Part shown: positions 22,190 to 33,351 of the stretch, one piece after another
Layout of the letters: each line of letters starts with the position of its first letter
How positions within the stretch are numbered: position 1 is the first letter of the stretch
Assembly: GCF_030272615.1 (NCBI RefSeq)
Contig: NC_081411.1
Coordinates: 161,707,089 to 161,771,088, forward strand
Length of the DNA stretch: 64,000 nt
Origin: Cryptomeria japonica
Taxonomy: Eukaryota > Streptophyta > Pinopsida > Cupressales > Cupressaceae
Reading direction: 5' to 3'
Made by a program: the position numbers and the translations under genes
Notes under the pieces: generated by a model
The model's database searches: none
What the model was told of the DNA's origin: nothing
The model's input: only the letters and a program-made list of their open reading frames with translations

Positions 22190-22958
22190 TGTATATCGTG
22201 AAAATGGATAACAGTAATAACGATATTGAAAGGCTAAATGAATTCAACCACAAAACCCTAGCCTAACAACAACAAAGATCCACCACAACATATGAAGATT
22301 ACCTAAGACAATGCAAATCAAATGAAATCACAAAGATTATACCATCACATGTCCAATAGGGTTTTGATCTCCATTCTTCCTATCTCCATTGATCTTGCTT
22401 GATATATTTGCTCTCAGATTTTATGTGCACAAGAGCTCAACAAAGAACAGAATGTGGTTGCAAGTAGGATTGCATATGCCAAGTAGTCAAATTGATCAAG
22501 TAGTTATTGTTTGATAATGAAGGAAGCATCACCTTATATAGAAGAAACTATATGAAATGGAGGGATAAGATTGAGAGGTGTAAAAGGAGGTTGGCTATGA
22601 TTAAAGGGTAGGTAAAAGAAATAATAAAATAATGAAAGGGGTAGGTAGTGTATAAATTAAGAGATGAATGACATGTGTCATAGGTGGAAAAGGTTAATGA
22701 ACTAATTAAATAAATAAAGATTTATTTAATTAATAGAAGAAGTGGGATCAATTAAATAAATAAGATATTTATTTAATTTAGGAAAAGGATAATTTAAATA
22801 AATAAATGCATTTATTTAAATGAGAAATAAGGCTAGAAGAAGATAAATGAATTAATTAAATAAATAAAGATTTATTTAATTAATAGAAGAATTAAGCTTA
22901 GATAATTAAATAAATAAAATATTTATTTAATTAGACTGGACAATTTTGGGTGTCTACA
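22190..22958 (-). repeat. Tat 3' LTR
   Basis: 769 bp. In the sense direction it starts TGTAGACACCC at 22958 and ends ATATACA at 22190. A sense-strand TATATAAGG lies at 22532-22540. The part nearest the sense start (22690-22950) has three or four perfect or near-perfect AT palindromes such as AATTAAATAAATAAAG with TTTATTTAATT. It is preceded in sense by the polypurine-like AGAGGGGCAAAA (22959-22970). Confidence 0.95.
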
Positions 22959-23480
22959 TTTTGCCCCTCTTTGAGACAATGCAGCTTGTCGTATTGTTTC
23001 AAAGAAGATAAGATGAACTGATATAGAGTTGCCCCAAGATGGGAATGATATGCCCCCTCGAGAGATTGGATGAAAAAATTTCTGAAAAGATCGCAGACAA
23101 TCTCTCGATAAGAAAGATGGGATAGAATGGACTAACCGGATAAAGTGATAGAGTCACGGGATAAAGAAGACTGACTCGGGAGACGAGGGCTAGGGCTAGG
23201 GTAGTCTATAAGATAGACCACAAGGGAAAATACATCCTCATTGTCATCCACACATCCACAAGAGTAGAGTGCAGAGCGAAATAGAGCAGCACCAGTCAAC
23301 AGTGATGGCTTTGATTCACAGGCTCGATCGCATTCGCTGATATCAGAGGCCAGTAGAGGCAGGAGAGCAGGTAAGTACCACAAAAACTCCTCATACTTTG
23401 ATACATTTATTGTTGTCATTAATGCATGCTAGATAGGGTAATAAATGCACTTAGAATAGGGTCTAAAAAATGTCAAAAAA
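22959..23480 (-). other. Tat 3' untranslated region and polypurine tract
   Basis: Sense-strand AGAGGGGCAAAA immediately upstream of the 3' LTR serves as polypurine tract. No convincing gene is present. An open frame at 23132-23419 on the - strand lacks any recognisable motif. Confidence 0.7.
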
Positions 23481-23494
23481 CATCCATGCATGTT

Positions 23495-23735
23495 TGCGTT
23501 GGTGCCAGGCGTGTCTGTGCTCGCTAGGTGCGTCTGTGTTTGTGCCAGGCACGTCTGTGTGGGAAAAGGCATCTGTGCAGAATGCGGTTGCGTCTATGCT
23601 GTGTAGGCGCGTTTGTGCTATGAAGACACATTTGTGTCTTTTAGGTGTGTCTGTGTGTTTCAGGCGCATCTATGTAAAATAGGCACGTTTATGCAGTCTC
23701 TAAGCACATTTATGTCATGAAGGCACATTTATGTC
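23495..23735. repeat. GCGTCTGTG-type short repeat array (3' array)
   Basis: About twelve degenerate copies of GGCGCGTCTGTG spaced 18-22 bp, for example GGTGCGTCTGTG, GGCACGTCTGTG, GGCGCGTTTGTG and GGCACATTTATG. On the + strand this is the reverse complement of the motif in the two arrays of the Tat 5' leader (43325-43515 and 44725-44990). Confidence 0.85.
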
Positions 23736-23948
23736 TTCAAGGTCAAATCGATAATTCTGTGATGAACATATGCTATCGATTGGATAAGCTGCTGAGAGGA
23801 TACACTCAAGCAGGTCCTCTAGGGGAAGACTAGAATAGTGAATAGGGCCAGGATTGACAATTCTGTGATAGAACATACATTGCAAATTAGGAAACTACTC
23901 AAGAGGATTCACTCAAGCAGGTGGCCCTAGGATAGGATAGATCAAGGC

Positions 23949-24144
23949 ACTTTGTGATGAACAGTGAGTATAGAAATATGAGCAACACTTTGTGATGAAC
24001 AGGGAGTGCAAAACACGTAGTACTTTGTGATGAATAGGGAGTACCACTAGGATAATCAACAACACTTTGTGATGAACAGTAAATGTTACTAGGATAGAGT
24101 ACCATATGCACTTAGATAGAAAAGTAGCATTTTGTGATGAACAG
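23949..24144. repeat. five copies of CTTTGTGATGAACAG before the mobile-domain frame
   Basis: ACTTTGTGATGAACAG or a one- or two-base variant starts at 23949, 23987, 24022, 24064 and 24129. Related TCTGTGATGAACAT forms occur near 23755 and 23859. They directly precede the antisense ORF. Confidence 0.85.
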
Positions 24145-24199
24145 TGAATGCCACTATGACTGACATGATTGATTTGCTTGACTGCAAGAGTATCTACCT

Positions 24200-26120
24200 A
24201 TGCTAGAGTCACAGGAGAGATTCCCATCGACTCAGAGGTTGCGACCTGAGCTGACCTTTGAGGACAGAGCTGCTATTGAGGCTATGGGTTTGAGACATAT
24301 TCTGTATGTGCCTGAGTTTTGGGCGAACATGAGACTGCTAACTGCATTAGCTGAGAAGTGGCACTCTAAGACGTGCACATTTTATTTGTCGATGGGTGAG
24401 ATGACAGTCACCCTGGAGGCTGTGTACTGGATTCTGAGGATACCGATCAATGGGGAGCTGATTCCCTACGATCGAGATGGAGACAAGGATGCCTTGAGAT
24501 GAGTGTTCTGGGATCTAGGACTGGAGATGAGGGCAGGGCATGTGGCATGGGATACCATGACATAGACAGGATTGGCACTACTGGCAGTGGTAGGAGGAGC
24601 GATCAATGGGTTCTTGTGTCTGGATAGAGCAACACGAGGGTTGGCTATGGGCTAGGAGAGCACATTCGAGACACTAGTGACACAGCACACCAGATATGCC
24701 TAGGGACTGTGCGTACTGGCACACCTATATTATGAGCTTCATCAATTTGTGTACCATGGATCAGTGGGATTGGGGTGCGAGGTCACATTGTTATAGGTGT
24801 GGGCCTATGAGAATCTACTAGTGACATGACCGATACATTTTAGGGACAGAGGTCACGGATGCAGTTTCATGCATTTGTACAATATGATCACCTCACAGCC
24901 ATGGATTGGCAAGCTGGAGTACTGGCGATGGGTTATAGATGAGATTAATATGGTTATATGGAGTCCATATCTGGGATGCGAGTAGTGGGAGGATGATGCA
25001 ATAGAGCTACCCTACACCTTCTGGAGCAAGTATTTGATTGGGTAGACGCCCTATGTACTAGAGAGGCAGCTAGTTGACAGGGTGAGCAGGCAATTTGGCA
25101 GGATCCAACGGATGCCATGGGGTTCAGGCATATATGTGCGGACAGTTAGAGATCAGGTGTAGTTTGCGCCACTGCTATCATATGATTAGGCTGTTACACA
25201 GCTAGTAGAGATGATGCCCCTACCCTGGGATATATGGCCAGAGATTGAGGATGCCGACATGGATGCAAAGTACATAGTGTATTGGGCCAAGCATCCATTC
25301 CCATGCCTGACAGATCTAGGAGAGCCGCTAGATGGAGATGGTGGTGGGGATGGTGATGATGATGGAGATGATGGGGGAAGAGGCCAATGGAGGAGGCGGG
25401 GTGTAGTTGGAGAGAGGAGGGTAGCACCGCAGAGGGAGGGTGGAGAGGACAGACAGGTTCAGATTGTGAGGGGTCGTGGTGGATTATCTCTATAGGTGCT
25501 AGCAGCATAGGGTCCCAGATAGGTGCAGGGATAGGGACAGAGGTAGGTATAGGTATATGTACAACCACCGATATAGGAACAGGCACAGGGAAAGGAACCC
25601 AGATAGGGGGCTGAGGCGGAGGAGGATGAGTTGATTGAGCTGAGAGAGATCTACCAGGGACAGGCAGATGAGATTCAGGACTTGGAGAGGGAGAGGGATA
25701 AACTCAGGAGGCAGCTCAGAGATACTGAGCGGGAGTGGGACCAGGCCATTCAGCGCTACATAGAGGTTGAGACAACACTGAGGGCTAGGAGGCAGGCAGC
25801 AGAGGACACAGAGACTGGATATGCCTATGTCCTGCGGGCAGGGGAGGAGATTGCCTACTAGCAGGATCTCTAATATGGTGCAGTGCTAGTTGATTAGTGG
25901 GCGAGGAGCTTCCATAGACCATCGTGGACAGTGACAGCTACGAGAGGGAGCTAGAGGAGACAGGCATCTAGTGGTGTGGTTATTGGTCCTCCACCACCAC
26001 TAGATAGAGGGGACAGGAGGGATGATCCTGGGGCGGATCCTTCTAGGGCTTAGACTCCATCAAGGCTAGGCAGCTCTGAGGGAGGGAGTTCATCATAGCC
26101 ATAGAGGGCTCCCTATGTAT
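24200..26120 (+). pseudogene. plant mobile domain plus coiled-coil protein, antisense in Tat element
   Basis: One reading frame persists from ATG 24200 to about 26120, broken by roughly fifteen stops, mostly TAG, but apparently without frameshift. The N-terminal part (FWANMRLLTALAEKW, then TFYLSMGEMTVTLEAVYWIL and RIPINGELIPYD) is the plant mobile domain signature (PMD family, a transposon-derived domain also found in host proteins). Further PMD-like blocks follow to about 25300 (TPYVLERQLVDRVSRQFG, PLPWDIWPEIED, YWAKHPFP). A Gly/Asp/Arg-rich linker is next, then a coiled coil (EIQDLERERDKLRRQL, about 25660-25860) and a Pro/Ser-rich tail. It runs opposite to the Tat genes, between integrase and 3' LTR. 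Extra ORFs here, some antisense, are known in Tat elements. Confidence 0.85.
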
Positions 26121-27552
26121 CAGTATTGTATCATTTTTGTATGATGATGTAGACACCTACAGGTGATTGTAGCCCTATGATTTTGACATCATTGTATCAT
26201 GACACTTATGATTATATATATGAGATGATTCATCTTTGTGGCAGCTATATGCATGCGTACCTATGTGATGTATGTTTCTATGTGATGGTTATGATATGGA
26301 TGCAAAGATGTATATGATGCAATGCAATATATTTTTATTTTTTTTGGTCTTTTATGTTTTATATGTGTATGCATGATGCAAGTGTGAATGTATGTAATGC
26401 AGATGAATATGATAATGCAAATGTAAATTATGCTAATAGGTGTTGTTTGCAGGATGTGATGCAGTTGTGATATCTATATGTATGTATGGAATGCTTATAT
26501 GTGGTAATGCGGGTGCAACTACATGAAATGCAAATGTTTTTGGTGTGTCATTATACTCAGTCATGTGATAGTAGGCTACGTGGACTCGAGAAGGATGATG
26601 GAAGTCAATCAAGAAAGGGGGATGGAAGACAGAAGATATGAAAGTGAAAGAGCTTCTTGTGCATTATCATCATTGAGCTTTATTATGGCAAGTAGGTAAT
26701 GACAATCGAGACATATGTTCAACCCAAAAAGTCATTGTACCTGTTTGCATGGAGATAAGATAGTCACAAACAAGGAATGCCCCAGTTTACACTAGACTCA
26801 CAGTGTCCTCATATCCTTGGACAAGTCATAGCATTACTAGAAGACAATCCATAGACAGAAAATTAAAATAGGTGATGATACCCCATCCTCACCTTTCTAG
26901 TCAAAGACATCACGGAGATAGAATCTCTAGTCAGAGATATCCTGGAAAAGATAAAATCAAAAGAAAACCAAGACTTGGCACCAACATCCACTGTAGTCCT
27001 CAAATTTAGTGTCTCTTGTCACTTGTATAAGTTTTATTTGATTGTGGTCACAATGTTTACTTTCATAGAAAGGATAGATAGAACTGAACCATATGTTGTT
27101 TGAGTTTGTTGAAAGATTTAATTTGTTGAAGCCCATTGTTGTTGCTGTCTCATCTGAAACTGACTGAATCCATGAAACTGATACTATATTGCGAAGAAGA
27201 CAGAACTTTATTGTGGATTGATGATGCAGATGCTTCTTTATTGTGGATTGTGCATGGATAGACTGAAGGAAGATGGAAGAAACTGTACTCCTCAAAACAT
27301 GTGATGTTCTCAGTTCCACACCCATCACTAGACGTGGGATTCACCTTAGTCACAGATAGGATCTGATTTATTATGGATAGAAAGGGATGAAAAGGAATGT
27401 TTATTATGAATGGCTAACCAATCTTGGGTAGATCAATAACAAACCATGATGGGAATGGATAAGTTTATTATGAATGAATAGGTTGTGAGTGTGTGCAAAG
27501 TGAAAGGATGAAAGTGAATCCTGAAGGAGGGAGGAGCAATGTCTCTACACAT
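26121..27552. other. Tat 3' region, no gene seen
   Basis: Contains ATGTATG-rich low-complexity sequence (26240-26540) and a short duplication of CTTTATTGTGGATTG (about 27210-27260). Open frames on the - strand at 26957-27353 show no motif. Confidence 0.6.
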
Positions 27553-27698
27553 GGTGCTGGTGACCCAGTTTTTACCATGGTACTTGCCCAAGGTGCCACC
27601 GAAGTGGTTTTCACCATTGGATGAAATTATTTCTCTTTACTGTTTCAGTTTTTCAATGTTTTTTGTGTCACAAGGCGCCTGTTTGCCAGGTTTTCACC
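27553..27698 (-). ncRNA. three tandem bulged-hairpin motifs after integrase (candidate RNA element)
   Basis: Read in element sense, three units follow the pattern TGGT(G/A)AAAAC, then a 4-bp hairpin, then G(C/-)(A/G)CC. 27698-27674 has inner CCTG/CAGG, loop GCAAA. 27613-27591 has inner CCAC/GTGG with a TTCG tetraloop (27596-27607). 27578-27553 has inner CTGG/CCAG, loop GTCA. In each, the opening GGTG or TGGT can pair with the closing CACC, CGCC or ACCA, leaving the A-run as a bulge. Inner stems differ in sequence but keep pairing. Whether this is a functional RNA element is inferred. Confidence 0.45.
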
Positions 27699-27760
27699 AA
27701 GTAACGATTTTTTTGTTTTATAATTTTCTTTGTATTTTTGAATTAGGATACTCTGAAGGG

Positions 27761-28870
27761 CTATGTGTAAGACCTACAAAGGTGCATGCTATTGATAGGA
27801 TCCTCGAAAGGTTCACCTTCTGTAGTTGAGAGCTGATATCCCCCTGATCCATATGCTACTATAATGATGTAAGGACCAAGCCAACTTGGTTCAAACTTTC
27901 CCTTCTTCTCTTTGTCTTGCTGATTTTTGGGATTTTCTCTGAGAACCAAGTCACCTACCTCAAATGTGCGAGGCTTGACCTTGTGATTGTAGCTGCAACT
28001 CATTCATTATTGGTAAGCCTTGAGATGATTAAAAGCAGTTTGTCTTCGTTCATCTAGTAATTCAAGTTCTTGTAAGCGAGAGACCCTATAGTCTTCATCA
28101 CTGATAATGTTTTGCAAAGAAACTCGTAAAGAGGGTAGCTCAACCTCAATAGGCAAGATGGCTTCAATGCCATAGACAAGTGAATAGGGTGTAGCCCCTG
28201 TAGGTGTGTGGACACTTGTGCGGTATGCCCAAAGTGCAGGATTAAGTTGGATATGCCAATTACGGCTAGTGTTGTCGACTGTCTTTTTTAGGATTTTAAG
28301 GATTGTCTTATTAGATGCCTCAACTTGACCGTTACCTTGGGGGTAATATGGTATGGAGAAATGATGGGAAATATGGAAGCAGTCATAGAGTTCACAAACA
28401 TCCTGATTTTTGAAGGGATGCCCGTTATTAGTGATAATGGAAACAAGAATACCATATTGACAAATGATATAGTTGAGGATGAACATAGCAATTTGTTTTC
28501 CAATGACTTGTGTAAGAGGCATGGCTTCAATCCATTTTGTGAAATATTCTATGGCAGTGATAATGAATTTATGACCATTGGAAGAAGGAGGGTGAATCTT
28601 GCCTATGAGATCGAGTCCCCACTGACAAAAGGGCCAAGGAGTCACAATTGGTTGAAGTTCTTGCACTGGCGCATGGATGAGGTCTCCATGAAGTTGATAC
28701 TGCTTACATTTTTTGACAAATTGATATGAATCTCTTCCATATTGGGCCAGTAATATCTAGTCCTGATGAGTTGCTTGGCTAAGGTAGGACCACTAGAATG
28801 TGGACCACATATCCCTTCATGTACTTCACATAATGCAATCTGAGCTTCGTCGCTTTCTAAACATCTAAGA
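27761..28870 (-). pseudogene. Tat integrase
   Basis: From about 28870 the zinc-binding region is partly visible (HSSGPTLAKQLI, then KCKQYQ, where the second Cys of the pair appears as Tyr). The core has WPFCQWGLDLIGKIHPPSSN with the first catalytic Asp, AIEYFTKWIEAMPL, and GILVSIITNNGHPFKN, where the second catalytic Asp is Asn. Then comes YYPQGNGQVEASNKTIL with the Glu. The C-terminal part (WAYRTSVHTPTGATPYSLVY, PSWLGPYIIIVAYGSGGYQL, INSMHLCRSY) is typical of Tat/Athila integrases. It ends at 27761. One stop at 28004-28006 splits the C-terminal part. Confidence 0.93.
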
Positions 28871-28992
28871 AGAGTGCCATCTGGACCTCACCGATATAGG
28901 ATATCAGCTAAAATGATGTATCGATAAGATTGGTGAATGAAAGTGCGACGTTGGTTATTGGATAGGTCAGGAGGTAGGGTATTGTCATGAAG

Positions 28993-29525
28993 TTATGTGA
29001 AAATGGAGCCATATAACTGGGATTCGAGACCAATGACACATATCATCTTAGTAGGAGTGATTTCATATGAAGGAACCAAAAGGTTATCCACCAAGAACTC
29101 ATAGCGGGTCTCATTCGGAGGTAGATCTATCAGTGAAGCAATTATAGCCATGGCATTTGTGGCTCGATTCTGCTCTCTTGGTATCTGCTCAAAATCTATC
29201 TTTGTGAAATGTTGTTTCAGGTCATCAACCATTTTTTGTAAGGCATTAATTTTTCATCCTTTGTTTGGTAATCATCAGTTGCTTGACGGATTACAAGTTG
29301 AGAGTCCCCAAAAACACGAAGTTCCTGGATCTTCCACTGAACTGCAATCTGTAATCCAATTGTTAATGCCTCATATTCTACCATATTATTAGTGCAAGGA
29401 AATGATAAGCGGTATGATTTTGGTATAGAATCCCCTTGAGGAGTTATAAAGAGGATGCCAACTCCTGCCCCATGCTGTGTGTATGAGCCATCGAAGTACA
29501 GTTGCCATGACTTTGTATGTGACAT
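28993..29525 (-). pseudogene. Tat second (archaeal-type) RNase H
   Basis: WQLYFDGSYTQHGAGVGILF begins it, then FPCTNNMVEYEALTIGLQIA, LRVFGDSQLVIRQA and, after a frameshift near 29230, QIPREQNRATNAMAIIASLI. This has the Asp-Glu-Asp layout of RNase H (FDGS, VEYEA, GDSQL). A separate RNase H of this type lying between RT-RNase H and integrase is a Tat-lineage hallmark. The late catalytic Asp expected near NRATNAMA appears replaced by Asn. Confidence 0.9.
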
Positions 29526-30110
29526 TGTTAAAATGGATTCATCTGGAAATTATGAACTTAGAGGAACATCATCGATCATGGGAGCATCTGCTAACTGATC
29601 TGTGATAGCTTGTCCTTTTATTGCTTTTTTTTCCACATGCTTGATGTCGAATTCACTCAGGATCATTACCCATTTGGCTAGTCACCTAGTAAGTGTTGCT
29701 TTATTGAGAAGGTATTTCAATGGATCGATTCTTGCAACCAACTTAGTCTTATGAGTGAGCATGTAATGTCATAATTTCTGCGAAGCAAAGACCATGGCGA
29801 GACATGCATGCTCAATTGGTGTGTAGTTTAGCTCATATCCTACCAATGTGTGACTGATATAGTATACTTCTTTTTCTTTGCCCTTAGCAATTTGTTGTGC
29901 TAAAAGTGCCCCCAGTGTCATTGGAGTAGCTGATATGTATGGTAATAGAGGCTGATCTGGAATTGGTGGCATCAAAACTGGTAGATTTAGAAGATAATCT
30001 TTGAGTGTTTGGAAAGCCTATTGATAGTTATCATCCCATTTGAATTTGATGTTTTTATGTAGCAAGTGCTGAAAAGGATTACACTTATCTGCAAGTTGCG
30101 CTATGAATCT
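29526..30110 (-). pseudogene. Tat RT-associated RNase H
   Basis: Follows the RT. LLPYISATPMTLGALLAQ corresponds to the LYLSAT...GAVL block of gypsy RNase H domains. VYYISHTLVGYELNYTPIEHACLAMVFA, LTHKTKLVARIDPLKYLL and KWVMILSEFDIKH follow. Stops at about 29768 and 29690 and a short frameshifted join to the RT at about 30110 break it. Confidence 0.88.
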
Positions 30111-31172
30111 TCATATGGACTGGAGTCTCCCTTGTAAAGACCAAAGTTGACTGATATTTCTTGGTGGTTGCATCTCTAGGATGGCCTTGACTTTTGCTGG
30201 ATCAACTTCGATTCCTCTTTTTGATACAATGAATCCTAGGAGCTTCCTAGAGGTTACTCCAAAGACACATTTCTTGGGGTTTAATTTTACTTTGTATTTT
30301 TCCAACTGATCAAAGACAACTGAAAGTATGTCCAAATGTGTATTTCTATCTATTGATTTTCCCAAGAGGTTGTCAACATAATCTTCCATAGTTAAGTGCA
30401 TGAGATCATGAAAGATAGTAGTCATGGCTCTTTGATATGTAGTGCCTACATTTTTTAGCCCAAAGGGCATGACATTCCAACAGAAAGTTCCCCAAGGACA
30501 AGTGAATGATGTTTTGTGTTGATCCTCAGATGCAATCTTTATTTGATTATAACCAGAGAATCCATCCATCAACAATAACATTTCATGACCTGCTGTGAGA
30601 TCTACAATCAAATCTATGTTTTGTAATGGGAAGTCATCCTTAGGACAAGCTTTGTTGATGTCTCTAAAATCTGTACATATTCTGATGTTGTGATCTAGTT
30701 TACTAACCAACACTAAGTTGGAGATCCATTCAGGATAATCAATTAGGCGTATGAATCCAACATCCAATAATTTCTCGAGTTCTGCTTTGACTAGTAATGC
30801 CACTTGTGGATGCATCTTTCTTATCCGTTTCACTAGTTTTGCCCCCAGTTTAACTGTCAAATGATGCATTACCAAATCCGGATCCAATCCAGGCATATTA
30901 GCGTATGACCATGCAAAGTTGATTTGTCTTTCTTTGAAGAAACCTATGAATTTTGACCTTTCTGACTCTGTCAATGATTGAGCCAGGAATATGTTGTGTG
31001 GAACCTCTTCTGTACCAATGTTTGTTTTGATAGTCTCCTCTACCAACATGGATGACTTTTCCTCATATGATGCTGGGAGAATGTCGAGCCTTCCATCTTC
31101 GGGTGCCTCAAAGAGGTTTTTGCCCTTAGATACATCCTTTCTTTTTACTTTTTTGGGGTCAGAAAGCACCAC
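30111..31172 (-). pseudogene. Tat reverse transcriptase
   Basis: 353 residues are open. NFAWSYANMPGLDPDLVMHH is the usual lead-in. RIRKMHPQVALLVKAELEKL, RICTDFRDINKACPKDDFPL, LLLMDGFSGYNQIKIASEDQ, TFCWNVMPFGLKNVGTTYQR and the active-site block EDYVDNLLGKSIDRN follow. The YVDD box reads YVDN (GAC AAC at about 30375-30384 in sense), which removes a metal-binding Asp and would inactivate the polymerase. MHLTMEDY and KLNPKKCVFGVTSRKLLGFI complete the thumb side. The long open frame with a dead active site suggests recent inactivation. Confidence 0.95.
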
Positions 31173-31365
31173 AGTGTGGTTTTCGGCATAAGACCCTTGG
31201 TTTGCTCTTATTTTTACATTTTAACGACTGGAAGGTCTGACGCCCTCACCAAGATATGCCACGCTATTGAGTTCTATAGTGTATCCTGCTTTATGGTCCC
31301 CTAGGGAAGATCATCTCGTATGCCAAGATAATCAAAAAAGCTTCATCATTTTGGAATGTGTCAAA

Positions 31366-33351
31366 CTATGCAGGTCCTTCATGATCCCAGTCAATGAGTT
31401 GGTGGTGAACGAGGGGAAGGCCTTTAATGTCTTCGAAGTTAGCAGGGCTAAGAGTGAAGATGCAGTTATATCTGGGTATGTCAAGGTAATTATCAAGGTC
31501 ATCGATGACACTCTCCTCATCAGTCTCGATCACGAATGAATCCAAATTATCATCACTAGTAGCGCATTCTAGGACAGGTGTTCTCATCCTATGTGATTTC
31601 AACCTAGGACCTTGAGACAAGGACTGTGTGGAATCCTCATGGGCTGTTTCTTGACCAACTTTGAATCTTTTATAAAATTCCTCTTCTTCTGTGGGTTTAT
31701 CTAGCTCTCTGAATGTCTCGGTGAGGTTGTAGTCACTAGAGGATTTATCTGAACCCCATTCCCCTTTGTTGGAGTCTGTGGAATAGCAATCCTCTTGTTG
31801 AATTTTGGCAGCTTTGATTTGTAAGGCTTCTTCTGTCCTTTGAGTGTGGACCTTGGAAGTTAGGAAACCAAGTCCCTATGAGCCGTCCTTTTTGAAAGTC
31901 AAGTCAGGTTGTAAAGGTTCAATGATGCCTTCCTTTCATAATCCAAGAGGGCTTTTTCCATCATACTTGAATTTTTGTAGGATCTTGAAACCTTTGCCAT
32001 ATTTCTCACATGGTAGATTGATATGATCTTGTGTATCATCTTCAATGTCTTTGTAAAGAATTTTGTATAAGTCTTCCTCTTTGAGTTCACCCCATCTTTG
32101 AAAGGTAGTAGGGTCCCATTTGAGTACAATGATGGATACTTTCTTGTTAGGATGTGGTCTTCCATATTCTTTTGGTGAACTCATGACTTGTTGTAAGTAC
32201 ATAGTCTGATTTAGAGTGTATTTGCCCATGCCCTTGTCCTGAAATTTTCCTTTATGCTCACCTTGTTTTGATGTCGAAGGTTTTAATGACTCAGGATCAA
32301 TGTATTTCGAAGAGGGAACAGATTCGCGATTACTAGGAATGATGGTCTTTGTTTTTGATCTCAGGTTATTGCAGTATATGAATAGATTCAGATCACCATT
32401 AACTGTTACCTCCACTCCATTGTGAGGAAACTTAATGCATTGGTGATATGTAGATGGGACTGCCCTCATTTCATGAATCCAAGGACACCCTAGCAATATG
32501 TTGTAAGTGAGATCTAGATCTAGGACTTGACAAACCACATCCTTTGTAACTAGCCCAACTCTGAGAGGTAAGGTGACTGTGCCCTTGGATGAACTCTCTT
32601 CATCATCATATGCCTTGATGGTGATTTTATTTGTAGAATTCATAGCTTTATCAGAATATCCCAATTGTTTAATTGTGCTCAATGTACAAATGTTTAGACC
32701 AGCTCCTCCATCTATCAGGACTCATTTTATTTGATGTTTGTGTATGAAGGCTTCAATGTGTAATGGTGCATTATGTGGTTGGCTCATGGAGGCGTCGTCG
32801 GCTTCTGTGAATGTAAGGGAATATGCAATGGAAAGGTACCCCACCATGACTTGAAACTGGTCCATGTTGATCAGTAGGAATGGTAGTGTCTCTCAAGATT
32901 TTGTCAAGAATAGCTTTATGTGCGGGGGATATGCATAAGAGCTCAAGGATGGAGATGAGTGCGGGTGTCTTCCCTAACTGTTCTACAAGGTTGTACTAAG
33001 GTTTGGTTGATGTAGAAGCTATGTTTTTAGTTGGAGCACCTTGCAAAGTGATTTTACCTCGATGAGTTGTGACATGACATTCAGAGGTAGGTTCGGAAGA
33101 AGATCCAACACCTTTTAGGATGATCTTGGGTCTCTGGGTAGAATTCTCAGGGTTTTTGTCCTTGATGATAATGGTAGAGATGTAATTGTCCATCAAAATG
33201 TGATTGATAGTTGAATCATAGTTATAGGTTGCTCTGGTATAGTTGGTTTGGTCATTTGTGGCTTTAGCTTTTCCCTTGTCATGTTTTGGGAATGGTTCCT
33301 TAAACATCTCATGTTCTTGATTGGATGAGTGTCCTTCAATCTCAATGTCAC
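31366..33351 (-). pseudogene. Tat gag C-terminus and protease (3' of nested element)
   Basis: This continues the gag reading cut by the nested element: DIEIEGHSSNQEHEMFKEPF from 33351, then a Thr/Ser/Lys-rich linker to 32996, then after a stop YNLVEQLGKTPALISILELL, a Tat-type pre-protease motif. The protease has VLIDGGAGLNICTLSTIKQL (Asp near 32720), VTLPLRVGLVTKDVVCQVLD and LGCPWIHEMRAVPSTYHQCI, which is the Tat LG(C/R)PWIH signature. Downstream to 31366 is an acidic linker to RT with several stops (31370, 31935). Confidence 0.9.
33347..33351. other. left copy of 5-bp target duplication (GTCAC)
   Basis: GTCAC here versus CTCAC at 40902-40906, one mismatch. It brackets the nested element. 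Confidence 0.75.

Noticed and set aside
23470-23735. CRISPR-like array of short repeats
   Set aside because: Units are degenerate and spacers only ~8-10 bp. This is eukaryotic retroelement DNA and no cas genes are present. Better described as a short-motif array of the Tat element.
25194-25586. 130-codon Pro/His/Leu-rich frame on the - strand
   Set aside because: It is the mirror of the Gly/Asp/Arg-rich linker of the + strand mobile-domain frame, and the His-Pro richness comes from that repeat.
28325-28729. 134-codon frame on the + strand
   Set aside because: It lies opposite the well-supported Tat integrase and has no motif of its own.
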